A stretch of DNA of 64,000 nucleotides from an uncultured Collinsella sp. (GTDB taxonomy: Bacteria > Actinomycetota > Coriobacteriia > Coriobacteriales > Coriobacteriaceae). Both the position numbers and the translations under genes were made by a program. This document shows, in pieces, positions 42,667 through 51,448 of the stretch (within the stretch, counting starts at the first letter, position 1; each line of letters starts with the position of its first letter). The notes under the pieces were generated by a model, which saw only the letters and a list, made by a program, of their open reading frames with translations, was not told where the DNA came from and made no database searches. The stretch lies in assembly GCA_958403385.1 (NCBI GenBank), contig CATXXC010000010.1, forward strand, positions 26,682 to 90,681, read 5' to 3'.

Positions 42667-43890
42667 ATGGGACGTTTTACCAATCCTCGCGATCTGTACT
42701 TTGGTGAGGGCGCTCGCCACGAGGTGAAGAACCTCAAGGGCAAGAAGGCCATCATCGTTTCTGGCGGCAGCTCTATGCGCCGCGGCGGGTTCCTGCAGGA
42801 CGTTGAGGCCGACCTTAAGGAAGGCGGTTTCGAGGTCAAGCTGTTCGAGGGCGTCGAGTCCGATCCGTCCATCGAGACGGTCATGAAGGGCGCCGAGGCC
42901 ATGCGCGAGTTCGAGCCCGACTGGATTATCGCCATCGGCGGCGGCTCGCCCATCGATGCCGCTAAGGCCATGTGGGTCTTCTACGAGTATCCCGAGGAGT
43001 CCTTCGATAACATCATCCAGCCGTTCAGCTTCCCCGAGCTGCGTCAGAAGGCTCACTTCTGCGCCATTTCCTCCACCTCCGGTACCGCTACCGAGGTTAC
43101 TGCCTTCTCCGTCATTACCGACTACGCCAAGGGCATCAAGTACCCGCTGGCCGACTTCAACATCACCCCTGATGTCGCCATCGTCGACCCCGAGCTCACC
43201 TACACCATGCCCGCCAAGCTGTGCGCTCATACCGGCATGGACGCTCTGACCCACTGCATGGAGGCCTACGTTTCCACCTGCGCCTCTATGTTCACCGACG
43301 CCAACGCTCTGCACGGCATCCGCGAGATCGTCGAGTGGCTGCCCAAGTCCTATGCTGGCGACCATGAGGCCCGTCAGCACATGCACGAGGCTCAGTGCAT
43401 CGCCGGTATCGCCTTCTCCTCGGGCCTGCTGGGCATCGTTCACTCCATGGCTCACAAGACCGGTGCAGCCTTTGAGAACGGTCACATCATCCACGGTGCT
43501 GCTAACGCCATGTACCTGGGCAAGGTCATCCAGTGGAACTCCAAGGACCCGCGTGCTGCCGAGCGTTATGCTTACGTGGCCAAGGAGATCCTGCACCTTC
43601 CCGGCGAGACCAACGAGGAGCTCATCGCTGCGCTCGTCCAGAAGATTCGCGACCTCAACGACCAGCTCAACATTCCGCAGTCCATCAAGGATTACGCGAA
43701 TGGTGGCGTGAAGGTCGACGCCGAGAACCCGCAGATGGTCTCCGAGGAGGAGTTCCTCGCGAAGCTCCCCGAGATCGCCGCGAACGCCGAGCAGGACGCC
43801 TGCACGCCGGAGAACCCGCGTGAGACCAAGGCTGCCGACTTCGAGAAGATTCTCAAGGCCTGCTACTACGACACCGACATCGATTTCTAA
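42667..43890 (+). CDS. Iron-containing alcohol dehydrogenase
   Basis: The 407-residue type III alcohol dehydrogenase has the NAD-binding loop GGGSPIDAAKAM, the serine/threonine nucleotide site SSTSGTATEVT and metal ligands in DALTHCMEAY and HSMAHKTGAAFENGHIIHG. Likely reduces an aldehyde or ketone to re-oxidise NAD(P)H during fermentation; butanol/lactaldehyde-type activity is possible. TAGGAGG precedes ATG 42667. A strong terminator separates it from a glycerol dehydrogenase-like gene. Confidence 0.92.
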   Translation: MGRFTNPRDLYFGEGARHEVKNLKGKKAIIVSGGSSMRRGGFLQDVEADLKEGGFEVKLFEGVESDPSIETVMKGAEAMREFEPDWIIAIGGGSPIDAAKAMWVFYEYPEESFDNIIQPFSFPELRQKAHFCAISSTSGTATEVTAFSVITDYAKGIKYPLADFNITPDVAIVDPELTYTMPAKLCAHTGMDALTHCMEAYVSTCASMFTDANALHGIREIVEWLPKSYAGDHEARQHMHEAQCIAGIAFSSGLLGIVHSMAHKTGAAFENGHIIHGAANAMYLGKVIQWNSKDPRAAERYAYVAKEILHLPGETNEELIAALVQKIRDLNDQLNIPQSIKDYANGGVKVDAENPQMVSEEEFLAKLPEIAANAEQDACTPENPRETKAADFEKILKACYYDTDIDF

Positions 43891-43911
43891 TCGGCTCTTG
43901 TTATCGTAACG

Positions 43912-43952
43912 AGGGGCTCCGCACGCATCTGTACGGAGCCCCTTTCTTTTTT
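43912..43952 (+). terminator. Intrinsic terminator of the Fe-ADH gene
   Basis: AGGGGCTCCG (43912-43921) pairs with CGGAGCCCCT (43934-43943), followed by TTCTTTTTT. Confidence 0.92.
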
Positions 43953-43968
43953 AGAGAATGGGATAGTT

Positions 43969-45069
43969 ATGGCTGCAATTTTCAATAGCCCCAGCAAGTA
44001 CATCCAGGGCCCGGACGAGCTGGCCAAGCTCGGCTCCTATGTCGAGCCGCTCGGCGCTAAGGCCCTCGTCATCGTGACGCCTTCGGGCAAGAAGCGCGTC
44101 GGCACCAAGATCGAGGGCGGCTTTGCCGAGGCTAAGGCCGAGCTGCTGTTTGAGGACTTTAACGGTGAGTGCTCCAAGGGCGAGGTCGATCGCCTGGTTG
44201 CGCTCGCTCGCGACAACGGTTGCGACATCATCGTCGGCGTCGGTGGCGGCAAGATTCTCGACACCGCGAAGGCTGTCGCCTATTATCTGGAGTCCCCGGT
44301 TATCATTTGCCCCACCATTGCTTCGACCGATGCCCCGTGCTCGGCACTTTCGGTGCTTTACACCGATGACGGCCAGTTCGATAAGTACCTCTTCCTTAAG
44401 GCAAACCCCAATATCGTCCTGATGGATACGACGGTTATCGCGGCGAGCCCGGTGCGCCTGACGGTTTCCGGTATGGGCGATGCGCTCGCAACCTACTTCG
44501 AGGCCCAGGCGACGCACGATGCCGACGGCGGCACCTGCGCTGGCGGCAAGGGCAGCATGGCTGGTCTGGCGCTCGCCAAGCTCTGCTACGAGACGCTTAT
44601 GGCCGATGGCGTCAAGGCCAAGGTTGCGCTGGAGAAGGGTGCGCTCACGCCTGCCGTCGAGCACATCATCGAGGCCAATACGCTGCTTTCGGGCATTGGC
44701 TTTGAGAGCTCGGGCCTTGCTGCTGCTCATGCCATTCACAATGGCCTGACGATGCTGCCCGAGTGCCACAGCATGTATCACGGCGAGAAGGTCGCCTTTG
44801 GCACCATCGTCCAGCTGGTACTCGAGGATGCTCCGACTGAGAAACTCGAGGAAGTCTTGGGCTTCTGCATTGAGCTGGGCCTACCGGTCACGATGAAGGA
44901 ACTTGGCGTTGCCGAGCTTACGCGCGAGAAGGCCATGATTGTTGCCGAGGCCGCGTGCGCGCCCGAGGACACCATGTGCAACATGCCGTTTGAGGTGACG
45001 CCCGAGATGGTCGCAAACGCCATCCTGGGTGCCGACGCACTGGGCCACTACTACCTTATGGATGAGTAA
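43969..45069 (+). CDS. gldA: Glycerol dehydrogenase (GldA family)
   Basis: The 366-residue NAD-dependent polyol dehydrogenase has the coenzyme loop VGGGKILDTAKA, the TIASTDAPCSALSVLYT segment typical of GldA, and zinc ligands in GMGDAL, GLAAAHAIHNGL and MYHGEKVAFG. It would oxidise glycerol to dihydroxyacetone or run in reverse as an electron sink. GAGAATGGGATAGTT precedes ATG 43969. It has its own terminator at 45083. Confidence 0.92.
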   Translation: MAAIFNSPSKYIQGPDELAKLGSYVEPLGAKALVIVTPSGKKRVGTKIEGGFAEAKAELLFEDFNGECSKGEVDRLVALARDNGCDIIVGVGGGKILDTAKAVAYYLESPVIICPTIASTDAPCSALSVLYTDDGQFDKYLFLKANPNIVLMDTTVIAASPVRLTVSGMGDALATYFEAQATHDADGGTCAGGKGSMAGLALAKLCYETLMADGVKAKVALEKGALTPAVEHIIEANTLLSGIGFESSGLAAAHAIHNGLTMLPECHSMYHGEKVAFGTIVQLVLEDAPTEKLEEVLGFCIELGLPVTMKELGVAELTREKAMIVAEAACAPEDTMCNMPFEVTPEMVANAILGADALGHYYLMDE

Positions 45070-45082
45070 ACTAAGGTAAGGA

Positions 45083-45118
45083 AGGGGCAAAGCCGGCAGA
45101 TGGCTTTGCTCCTTTTTT
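45083..45118 (+). terminator. Intrinsic terminator of gldA
   Basis: AGGGGCAAAGCC (45083-45094) pairs with GGCTTTGCTCCT (45102-45113, one wobble) and runs into six T residues. Confidence 0.9.
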
Positions 45119-45155
45119 GCTATGGTGCAAAGGGGTCAGGTTAGTTGAACCAAAG

Positions 45156-45196
45156 AAGGCGGGGTAGGCCTGCGATGAGGTTTTTGCCCCGCCCTT
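45156..45196 (-). terminator. Terminator-like hairpin of the D-hydroxyacid dehydrogenase gene
   Basis: AAGGCGGGG (45156-45164) is complementary to CCCCGCCCTT (45187-45196, one bulge). On the minus strand CTTCTTTGG follows. Confidence 0.65.
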
Positions 45197-45202
45197 GTTT
45201 GA

Positions 45203-46159
45203 CTACAGCTCGCAAACGTTTTGCGCGCGACCCTCGACGTAGGCGACGACGTTGTCGAACTCAATCTTGGCGCGGTGCTGCATGGCCTCGTGCGTAAGGA
45301 AGCCTACATGTGGCGTGAAGGTGCAGTTCTTGGCGTTGATGAGTGCGTAGTCGGCGGGGATGGGCGGCTCCATATCAAAGACGTCGATGCCGGCACCGTC
45401 GAGCTTATCGTCGTTGAGTGCCTGGGCAAGGGCATCGTTATCCACGATGGCACCGCGGGCGCAGTTGATAAAGACGGCACCGTCCTTCATCTGGGCGAAC
45501 TGCTCGGTGCCAAAGCTCTTGCGCGTGGTGTCATTGTTAGGCAGGTGCAGGCTTACGATATCGGACTCGGCGAGCAACTGCTCGAGCGAAACCTGCTCAA
45601 TGCCGGCCTCGGCTGCCTCGGGATGCTCGTGGCGGGCATAGCCCAGCACGCGGGCGCCAAAGGCCTTAAAGAGACGACCCGTGGCGCAGCCGATCTTACC
45701 GCAGCCCACGATACCCACGGTCTTGTCGCGGATCTCGGTGCCCATTAGGCCGGCGCTCGTCTTGCCGCTGCGGACGGCGGCATCGGCGGCGCCCACCTTG
45801 CGCAACACGTCGATGGTCAGGCCAAGGGTGAGCTCGGCGACCGAAACGTCGGAGTAGCCGGCGCAGTTGCGAACCTCAACACCGCGCTCACGGCAGGCGG
45901 AAAGCCCCACGTGGTCGATGCCCGTAAAGGCAACGGCGATCATCTTGAGCGCATCGGAGCCGGCGACGACCTCGGCAGGGTAGGGGTTGTTGGCGATCAT
46001 GACGACCTCGGCGCCCTCGCTGCGTCGAGCGAGCTCGACCGGATCGGTTGTTTTGGTATCGAAATAGACAAACTCGTGTCCGGCATCCTTAAGGGGTGCG
46101 GAGAGCTCGTCGATGGTCTGCTCGGGTACTCCCAACGGTTCGATCAGGGCAATCTTCAT
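45203..46159 (-). CDS. D-2-hydroxyacid dehydrogenase (NAD-dependent)
   Basis: The 318-residue protein has the Rossmann motif VGIVGCGKIG, the Arg in NCARGAIVD, the Glu in DVFDMEPP and the His in FTPHVGFLTHEA that make up the family catalytic set. Substrate could be glycerate, 2-hydroxyisocaproate-type acids or D-lactate; sequence alone does not settle it. GAGGAG precedes ATG 46159; the longer open frame upstream is not coding. Divergent from the ferredoxin-like gene. Confidence 0.9.
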   Translation of the reverse strand: MKIALIEPLGVPEQTIDELSAPLKDAGHEFVYFDTKTTDPVELARRSEGAEVVMIANNPYPAEVVAGSDALKMIAVAFTGIDHVGLSACRERGVEVRNCAGYSDVSVAELTLGLTIDVLRKVGAADAAVRSGKTSAGLMGTEIRDKTVGIVGCGKIGCATGRLFKAFGARVLGYARHEHPEAAEAGIEQVSLEQLLAESDIVSLHLPNNDTTRKSFGTEQFAQMKDGAVFINCARGAIVDNDALAQALNDDKLDGAGIDVFDMEPPIPADYALINAKNCTFTPHVGFLTHEAMQHRAKIEFDNVVAYVEGRAQNVCEL

Positions 46160-46313
46160 CTTGTGACTCCTCAATAAACCTAGGCGATTAGGCTGGCAAT
46201 AGATTGTAGGTCTATTTGCCTCAAAGGTGCTCCGCGTGTAATTTACCCGAGGCGTGGGCCGATGGCGTATCATTATCTCTTGCTTGTTTGCACTGCTCAG
46301 GGAGGGGCCGCGC

Positions 46314-47567
46314 ATGGCGCAGGAACACGATCTGTTTGATGACATTATCGAGATCAGCAAGGGTTTCGACTTTCTAAAAAACCCGCTTGGCGGTGTGACC
46401 GATGCGCTCGATCCGTCGGCGCCGCAGTGGAATCCTGCCGACTACAAGGAGCGTCCGCGTGGCAACACCATTCCGTGCCTGACCTGCAAAAACGAAAAGA
46501 GCAGCTGCACCGCGTGCATGGACGTTTGCCCGGTCGACGCTATCGAGGTCGAGGAAGACGCCATCGAGATCCTCGACTCCTGTCGCAAGTGCGGCCTGTG
46601 CGCCGCTGCCTGTCCGACCGAGGCAATCATCTCGCCGCGTCTGGCGCCCAAAAACCTGTATGACGATATCGTCTCTGCTGCTACGAGCTACGAGACCGCC
46701 TACGTTACCTGCACGCGCGCCCTTAAGCGCATGCCGCGCGAAAACGAGGTCGTCGTCGCCTGCGTGGGCGATATTACGGCCGAGACCTGGTTCTCGGTAC
46801 TGGCCGACTATCCCAACGTGAGCGTCTACCTGCCACTGGGCGTGTGCGATAAGTGCCGCAACACCGGCGGTGAGGACATTCTGGGCGAGGCGATTGCGAA
46901 GGCCGAAGAGTGGTCTGGCACAGGTATGGGCCTAGAGGTCGACCCCAGGAGCCTCAAGTGCCATAAGCGCCGCGAGTACGAGCGCAAGGAGTACATGGAA
47001 AAGATTGCCCGCACCACGGGCCTGACGGTGACCAAGCTCAACCCGGCGACTGCGGCACTGGCCTCGGTGACGCAGAAGTTGAAGGCCCACCGTCACCAGA
47101 TCACGCAGCTTGAGCGCACGCTCAACACCATGTGCGGTACCACGACGACCAAGCGCCGCCGTTCGCTCACGCACGGGCGCCAGCTGGTGCTCTCGACGCT
47201 GCAAAACCACCCCGAGCTTGCCCAGAACATGCAGGTGAGCACGCCGGAGTGCGATTTTGACAAGTGCACGTCGTGCGGCGAGTGCGTCAATGTATGCCCC
47301 ACGTTCGCCTGCGATTTGGTGGGAAGCGGCCGCTTTGCGTTGGAGTCCACGTATTGCTTGGGCTGCGGTGCCTGCGTCAAGGTGTGCCCCGAGCACGCGC
47401 TCAAGTTGGTTGAGCATGACGCGTCCAATCTGGTTGTCGTCGATCCCGAAGCCGAGGAAAAGGCCGCCCAGAAGGCGAAGGCTCACGAAGAGGCTGAGAA
47501 GGTCAAGGCCGAGGCAAAGGCCAAGCTCGACAAGATGCTCGACCAGGTGGAAAAGCTCGCGGACTAG
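46314..47567 (+). CDS. Ferredoxin-like protein with two pairs of 4Fe-4S motifs
   Basis: The 417-residue protein has a first cysteine cluster at about residues 56-105 (CxxC-x6-CxxC-x3-CP and CRKCGLCAAACP) and a second near 320-370 (CTSCGECVNVCP and CLGCGACVKVCP). They are separated by a domain with further cysteines (CDKCRNTGG) and followed by a Lys/Glu/Ala-rich coiled-coil tail. No catalytic subunit motif is seen. Probably an electron carrier or the electron-transfer subunit of an anaerobic reductase; no partner is adjacent. GGGAGGGG precedes ATG 46314. Confidence 0.8.
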   Translation: MAQEHDLFDDIIEISKGFDFLKNPLGGVTDALDPSAPQWNPADYKERPRGNTIPCLTCKNEKSSCTACMDVCPVDAIEVEEDAIEILDSCRKCGLCAAACPTEAIISPRLAPKNLYDDIVSAATSYETAYVTCTRALKRMPRENEVVVACVGDITAETWFSVLADYPNVSVYLPLGVCDKCRNTGGEDILGEAIAKAEEWSGTGMGLEVDPRSLKCHKRREYERKEYMEKIARTTGLTVTKLNPATAALASVTQKLKAHRHQITQLERTLNTMCGTTTTKRRRSLTHGRQLVLSTLQNHPELAQNMQVSTPECDFDKCTSCGECVNVCPTFACDLVGSGRFALESTYCLGCGACVKVCPEHALKLVEHDASNLVVVDPEAEEKAAQKAKAHEEAEKVKAEAKAKLDKMLDQVEKLAD

Positions 47568-47681
47568 TCAGCGAGCTCTATCTCTGCTTCATTCGTGCCG
47601 CCGTGGTGTCCGGGTTCGCCCAGATGCTGCGGCGGCGCTATACTTATGCAGTTTGAAATGCTTGTACCAAAAGGAGCTGTC

Positions 47682-48758
47682 GTGTCCCTTTCCATCGGTA
47701 TCGTGGGCCTGCCCAACGTGGGCAAGTCGACGCTGTTCACCGCGCTTACCAAAAAGACTGGCCTTGCCGCCAACTATCCGTTTGCCACGATTGATCCCAA
47801 CGTGGGTATCGTCGACGTGCCCGATAGCCGCCTGCAAAAGCTTGCCGACATCGTCAACCCCGGTCGCATTGTGCCGGCGACGGTCGAGTTTGTCGACATT
47901 GCAGGTCTGGTGAAGGGCGCTAACGAGGGCGAGGGCCTGGGCAACCAGTTCTTGGCAAACATCCGCGAGACCGATGCCATCTGCGAGGTCGTGCGCTACT
48001 TTAAGGACCCCAACGTCATGCGTGAGGTGGGCCGCACGGGCGAGTTCGTCGATCCCGCCGGCGATGCCGACACCATCATGACCGAGCTCATCCTGGCCGA
48101 CATGGGCACGCTCGAGAAGCAGCTGCCCAAGCTCGAGAAGGAGGCCAAGCGCGACAAGGAGCTCATGCCCAAGTTCGAGGTCGCTAAGCGCCTGCTTGCC
48201 TGGCTCAACGAGGGCAAGCGCGCCGCATCCATGGAGATGACCGATGAGGAGCGTGCCGCCGCCAAGGGCCTGTTCCTGCTCACCATGAAGCCCATCCTGT
48301 ATGTGGCCAACGTGGACGAGGATATGCTCAACGACGATCTGGCGCCCATCGATGGTGTCAAGCCGCTGCCCATCTGCGCCAAGATCGAGGCCGAGCTTTC
48401 CGAGCTCGATCCCGAGGACGCCGCCGACTACCTGGAGAGCCTGGGCCTGGAGCAGCCCGGCCTGGACGTGCTCGCTCAGGCTGCCTACAAGCTGCTCGGC
48501 CTGCAGTCGTTCTTTACGGCCGGCGAGATGGAGGTCAAGGCCTGGACGGTGCGTCAGGGCGCGACCGCCCCGCAGGCTGCCGGCGTCATCCACACCGACT
48601 TTGAGCGCGGCTTTATTAAGGCCGAGGTCATTGGCTACGACGACTACATCGAGCTCGGCGGCGAGCAGGGCGCCAAGGCCGCCGGCAAGTTGCGTATTGA
48701 GGGCAAGGACTATGTCATGGCCGATGGCGACGTCGTGCACTTCCGCTTTAACGTGTAA
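47682..48758 (+). CDS. ychF: Redox/stress-related ATPase YchF (Obg family)
   Basis: The 358-residue protein has the G1 motif GLPNVGKST, switch region VDIAGLVKGA, the variant specificity motif NVDE that makes it prefer ATP, a coiled-coil insert and a C-terminal TGS domain (AGVIHTDFERGFIKAEV). It binds ribosomes and negatively modulates stress responses in several bacteria. The start is GTG 47682, preceded by AAAGGAGC; the longer frame upstream is not conserved. Confidence 0.96.
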   Translation: MSLSIGIVGLPNVGKSTLFTALTKKTGLAANYPFATIDPNVGIVDVPDSRLQKLADIVNPGRIVPATVEFVDIAGLVKGANEGEGLGNQFLANIRETDAICEVVRYFKDPNVMREVGRTGEFVDPAGDADTIMTELILADMGTLEKQLPKLEKEAKRDKELMPKFEVAKRLLAWLNEGKRAASMEMTDEERAAAKGLFLLTMKPILYVANVDEDMLNDDLAPIDGVKPLPICAKIEAELSELDPEDAADYLESLGLEQPGLDVLAQAAYKLLGLQSFFTAGEMEVKAWTVRQGATAPQAAGVIHTDFERGFIKAEVIGYDDYIELGGEQGAKAAGKLRIEGKDYVMADGDVVHFRFNV

Positions 48759-48769
48759 GGACGACGCAT

Positions 48770-49153
48770 ATGTTCAAATATGGCAAAAAAGCCGGCTACA
48801 TGGGCATCGCACTGCTGGTGCTTGCGGTGCTTCCGCTGGTGGTCGCAGCGTTTGTAATCCCCAACATTGGCCCCGAGGTGGCAACGAAGTTTAACGCAGC
48901 CGGCGAGGTGACGCGATGGGGCAAGAGCTACGAGCTGCTGGCGCTACCGGTGCTCAACCTGCTGCTGAGCGTGGCGACATACTTTACGGCGGGACGTCAA
49001 GCCAAAAACAATGATGACTCCGCCGCCATGGCGCGCATCGTGTGCGAACGCTACCTGCGCAACGGTTGCATCACGGGTGTGTTCCTCAACGTGATCAACG
49101 TTTACTTTATGTACTCGGCGATTACCGGAACGGGCTTTGGTTTTGGTTTCTAG
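48770..49153 (+). CDS. DUF1648-domain membrane protein
   Basis: The 127-residue protein has three predicted TM helices (about 10-32, 55-75, 98-118). The segment between the first two (PEVATKFNAAGEVTRWGKSY) matches the P-x-H/K-FN-x-G-x-x-x-W/R-x-x-K pattern of DUF1648, found in SdpI-like immunity proteins and growth-related membrane proteins. It starts 11 bases after ychF. Function unknown. Confidence 0.75.
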   Translation: MFKYGKKAGYMGIALLVLAVLPLVVAAFVIPNIGPEVATKFNAAGEVTRWGKSYELLALPVLNLLLSVATYFTAGRQAKNNDDSAAMARIVCERYLRNGCITGVFLNVINVYFMYSAITGTGFGFGF

Positions 49154-49162
49154 CTTGTCCTT

Positions 49163-49552
49163 TTAGGCAACGAGCCTGCACGCATATTCAATGGCTGCTG
49201 CGAGGCCGCCGCTCGATCGTGGTTGAAAGACTACATCGGCGGCGGCCTCGTTTTCGTATCCGGCGCCGCGAAGGGCGAGTGCTATGCCGGCTTCTAAAAG
49301 GAGCGGCAGGCCGCGTTGGCTGGTTGCGATTACGGCAACCTGATTGAGCGAGCAGCCGTGCGTTTGGCATTGAATGGCAAGTTCACCTTGCGCCGGGCAA
49401 GGGACCAGAACGGCGACGACGCGACTTGATAGCAATGCAAATGCTGTGCGCTCATCGGGCGAAAGGCATTCTGCTTCAACGACGACGAGCTTGGGCGGTG
49501 CGCTGTTTGTGTGAAGCGTGGCTCGGTGCATGCGGACCGAAGAACCCGACAT
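49163..49552 (-). CDS. Hypothetical protein divergent from a small HTH regulator (129 aa)
   Basis: Not recognised. The 129-residue protein has two or three cysteines, an Ala/Leu-rich mixed alpha/beta pattern (RVVAVLVPCP; QVAVIATSQ; LLEAGIALAL) and no TM helix. Its start lies beside a perfect 24-bp palindrome (49576-49599) shared with the HTH gene, so both may be regulated by it. The ORF has typical codon use, but no family match comes to mind. Confidence 0.55.
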   Translation of the reverse strand: MSGSSVRMHRATLHTNSAPPKLVVVEAECLSPDERTAFALLSSRVVAVLVPCPAQGELAIQCQTHGCSLNQVAVIATSQRGLPLLLEAGIALALRGAGYENEAAADVVFQPRSSGGLAAAIEYACRLVA

Positions 49553-49575
49553 AGAAAACTCCTGTGTATTCGGGA

Positions 49576-49599
49576 AAACGTAAACTATAGTTTACGTTT
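49576..49599. promoter_or_regulatory. Perfect 24-bp palindromic operator
   Basis: Half-site AAACGTAAACTA is followed directly by its exact reverse complement. It lies in the 76-base gap between the divergent genes at 49163 and 49629 and is the natural binding-site candidate for the encoded HTH protein. Confidence 0.8.
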
Positions 49600-49628
49600 A
49601 TGTTCGGCTCCATTTCAAACTCGGCTGC

Positions 49629-49847
49629 ATGGACGAACGTGCGAAACAGATTCTTGGCAGGCGGGTCGAAGAGACACGCAGGGACCTTGGTATCTCCAAG
49701 GTTGATTTTTGTGTGGCGACAGGAATCAGCCGACCCTACCTCGACCGAATCGAAGATGGAACGGCAAATTTCACGCTCAAGGTTCTATTTAAGATCGCGC
49801 CCGCACTCGGCATGACGGTGTCAGAGCTTCTCGAGGGTATTGAATAG
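49629..49847 (+). CDS. Small XRE-family HTH regulator (72 aa)
   Basis: Single Cro/C1-type helix-turn-helix domain of 72 residues: LGRRVEETRRDLGISKVDF, then the recognition-helix region CVATGISRPYLDRIEDG and LKVLFKIAPALGMTVSELL. No sensor domain. The upstream 24-bp palindrome suggests autoregulation and control of the divergent gene. Such pairs occur in toxin-antitoxin and restriction-control (C-protein) contexts, but no toxin or nuclease is recognised here. Confidence 0.85.
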   Translation: MDERAKQILGRRVEETRRDLGISKVDFCVATGISRPYLDRIEDGTANFTLKVLFKIAPALGMTVSELLEGIE

Positions 49848-50168
49848 GGCGTTCCTCCGCTGTATTTGACGCTCTTTGGACGGGTCCCCCTGGTTGCGAT
49901 GTGCAAAATCGCGAGTATTCAGCACCTGTTCAGCCGTAGATGGTAGCTCGGACGGCTGGCTTTGCTTTTTTGGCAGTAGTTAATCCACACGCTAAATAAA
50001 AATGTGGAATAAATATTTACTAGACGGCTCCTTCGTACTAAAAGTTCGTCTAACAATCGGCTGATTCTATGCCTCCGGCGGAGAAACTGCAGAATACTCC
50101 GTTTTTTGCACGGCCCGAGGGGGACCACCTGTCGTTTGGGGCTGCGATAAGCGGAACTGCCTTAGGGA
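49848..50168. other. Intergenic region after the HTH gene
   Basis: 321 bases without a gene. CAGCCGT (49931-49937) pairs with ACGGCTG (49952-49958) and is followed by GCTTTTTT (49964-49971), a likely terminator for the HTH transcript. The remainder is relatively AT-rich around 49990-50030 and shows nothing recognisable. Confidence 0.55.
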
Positions 50169-51182
50169 TTACGCCATCGAGATACGGTCGTGGTTGACTT
50201 GGCTGTAGAACAGGCGCTGAATCTCGTCCGCATCACGTGACTGGCCGAGTGCCCACATGGTCTTGGCCACGAGCGTCTCGGTGGTCATGTCGTCGCCGCG
50301 CAAAATGCCCGGATGATCGGCGTAGGCACGGCCGACCTCATAAACACCCAGGTCAAGGCCCTCTTCGGGGACCTGCGTGGTCATAACGACAGTGCGACCC
50401 GAATCGACCCAGCGGAAAATTGCCTCTTGGAACGACTCGCCCGACTCACCAAACTCGGGGATACCGCCAATGCCAAAGGTCTCCAGAATCACAGCGTCGT
50501 AGCTATCGGCAAGAGCGTCCAGGATACCCGGGTTCACGCCGGGTGTCAGCTTAAGGACAAATACGCGCGGGTCGATGCTGTCGTAGAAGCGAACCGGGTT
50601 CTCGTCCTGGTGAGTGCCGTGGAGTCCGTTGCGAACGATGCGGTCGTTGCGGATATAGGCAATGGGCGGATAGTTGACGCTAATGAACGCGTTAAAGCTC
50701 ATGGTGCGCTGCTTGCGGGCGCGCGTGCCGGCAATGGCTACGCCGCCAAAGACAATCGAGATGTCGTGCGAATGCTCGTCGAGCGCATAGAGCAGGCTCT
50801 GGTACAGGTTGAGCTTGGCGTCGGTAAAGGGATTGCCCATGGGCTTTTGCGAGCCGGTGAGTACGATGGGCTTGGGGCTGTCCTGAATCAGATAGGAAAG
50901 CGCCGCCGCGGTGTAGCTCATGGTGTCGGTGCCGTGCAGAATCACGAAGCCGTCGTGGTCGGCATAACCCTCGACGATGACGTCGCGGATACGCATCCAG
51001 TCGCTCGGACGCATATTGGTGCTGTCGATGTTCATGGGCTGCACGACGTCGAGCTCGCAGAGGCCCGAGATCTCGGGGACGCTCTGGGCGAGCTCCTCAC
51101 CGGTCAGGGCGGGGGAGAGGCCGTTGCCGTCCTCGGTCGATGCGATGGTGCCGCCCGTGGCGATGAGAAGGATGCGCTTCAT
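50169..51182 (-). CDS. ansA: L-asparaginase, type I (cytosolic)
   Basis: Hydrolyses asparagine to aspartate and ammonia. The 337-residue protein shows the first catalytic loop ATGGTIAS and second loop ILHGTDTMSYTA, the two threonine sites of the family, and NPGILDAL in the C-terminal domain. There is no signal peptide, consistent with the type I enzyme. ATG 51182 is preceded by AGGAAT. Divergent from guaA. Confidence 0.94.
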   Translation of the reverse strand: MKRILLIATGGTIASTEDGNGLSPALTGEELAQSVPEISGLCELDVVQPMNIDSTNMRPSDWMRIRDVIVEGYADHDGFVILHGTDTMSYTAAALSYLIQDSPKPIVLTGSQKPMGNPFTDAKLNLYQSLLYALDEHSHDISIVFGGVAIAGTRARKQRTMSFNAFISVNYPPIAYIRNDRIVRNGLHGTHQDENPVRFYDSIDPRVFVLKLTPGVNPGILDALADSYDAVILETFGIGGIPEFGESGESFQEAIFRWVDSGRTVVMTTQVPEEGLDLGVYEVGRAYADHPGILRGDDMTTETLVAKTMWALGQSRDADEIQRLFYSQVNHDRISMA

Positions 51183-51448
51183 GCTGGTATTCCTATCGTA
51201 TTTGCCGCCGCAGAGGCGGAGTCGTTCGGCAGTATTGTGGCACAGGGCGTCCAATGTTCAAACGTATTACATCATCTGTAACGTTTGGTAACACTTCAAT
51301 TGCCGTCAAATAGGCCCCGGTCGTGCGTTTGCCGTGCGCTGATGGCTGCGAGGGACGAGAAACCCCATATAACGTGTACACTATGTAAGCTGTTTTCGTT
51401 TATTCGCGCGGGTGGGCACAGGCTCCCCGCCAACAAGAGGGGGAAACC

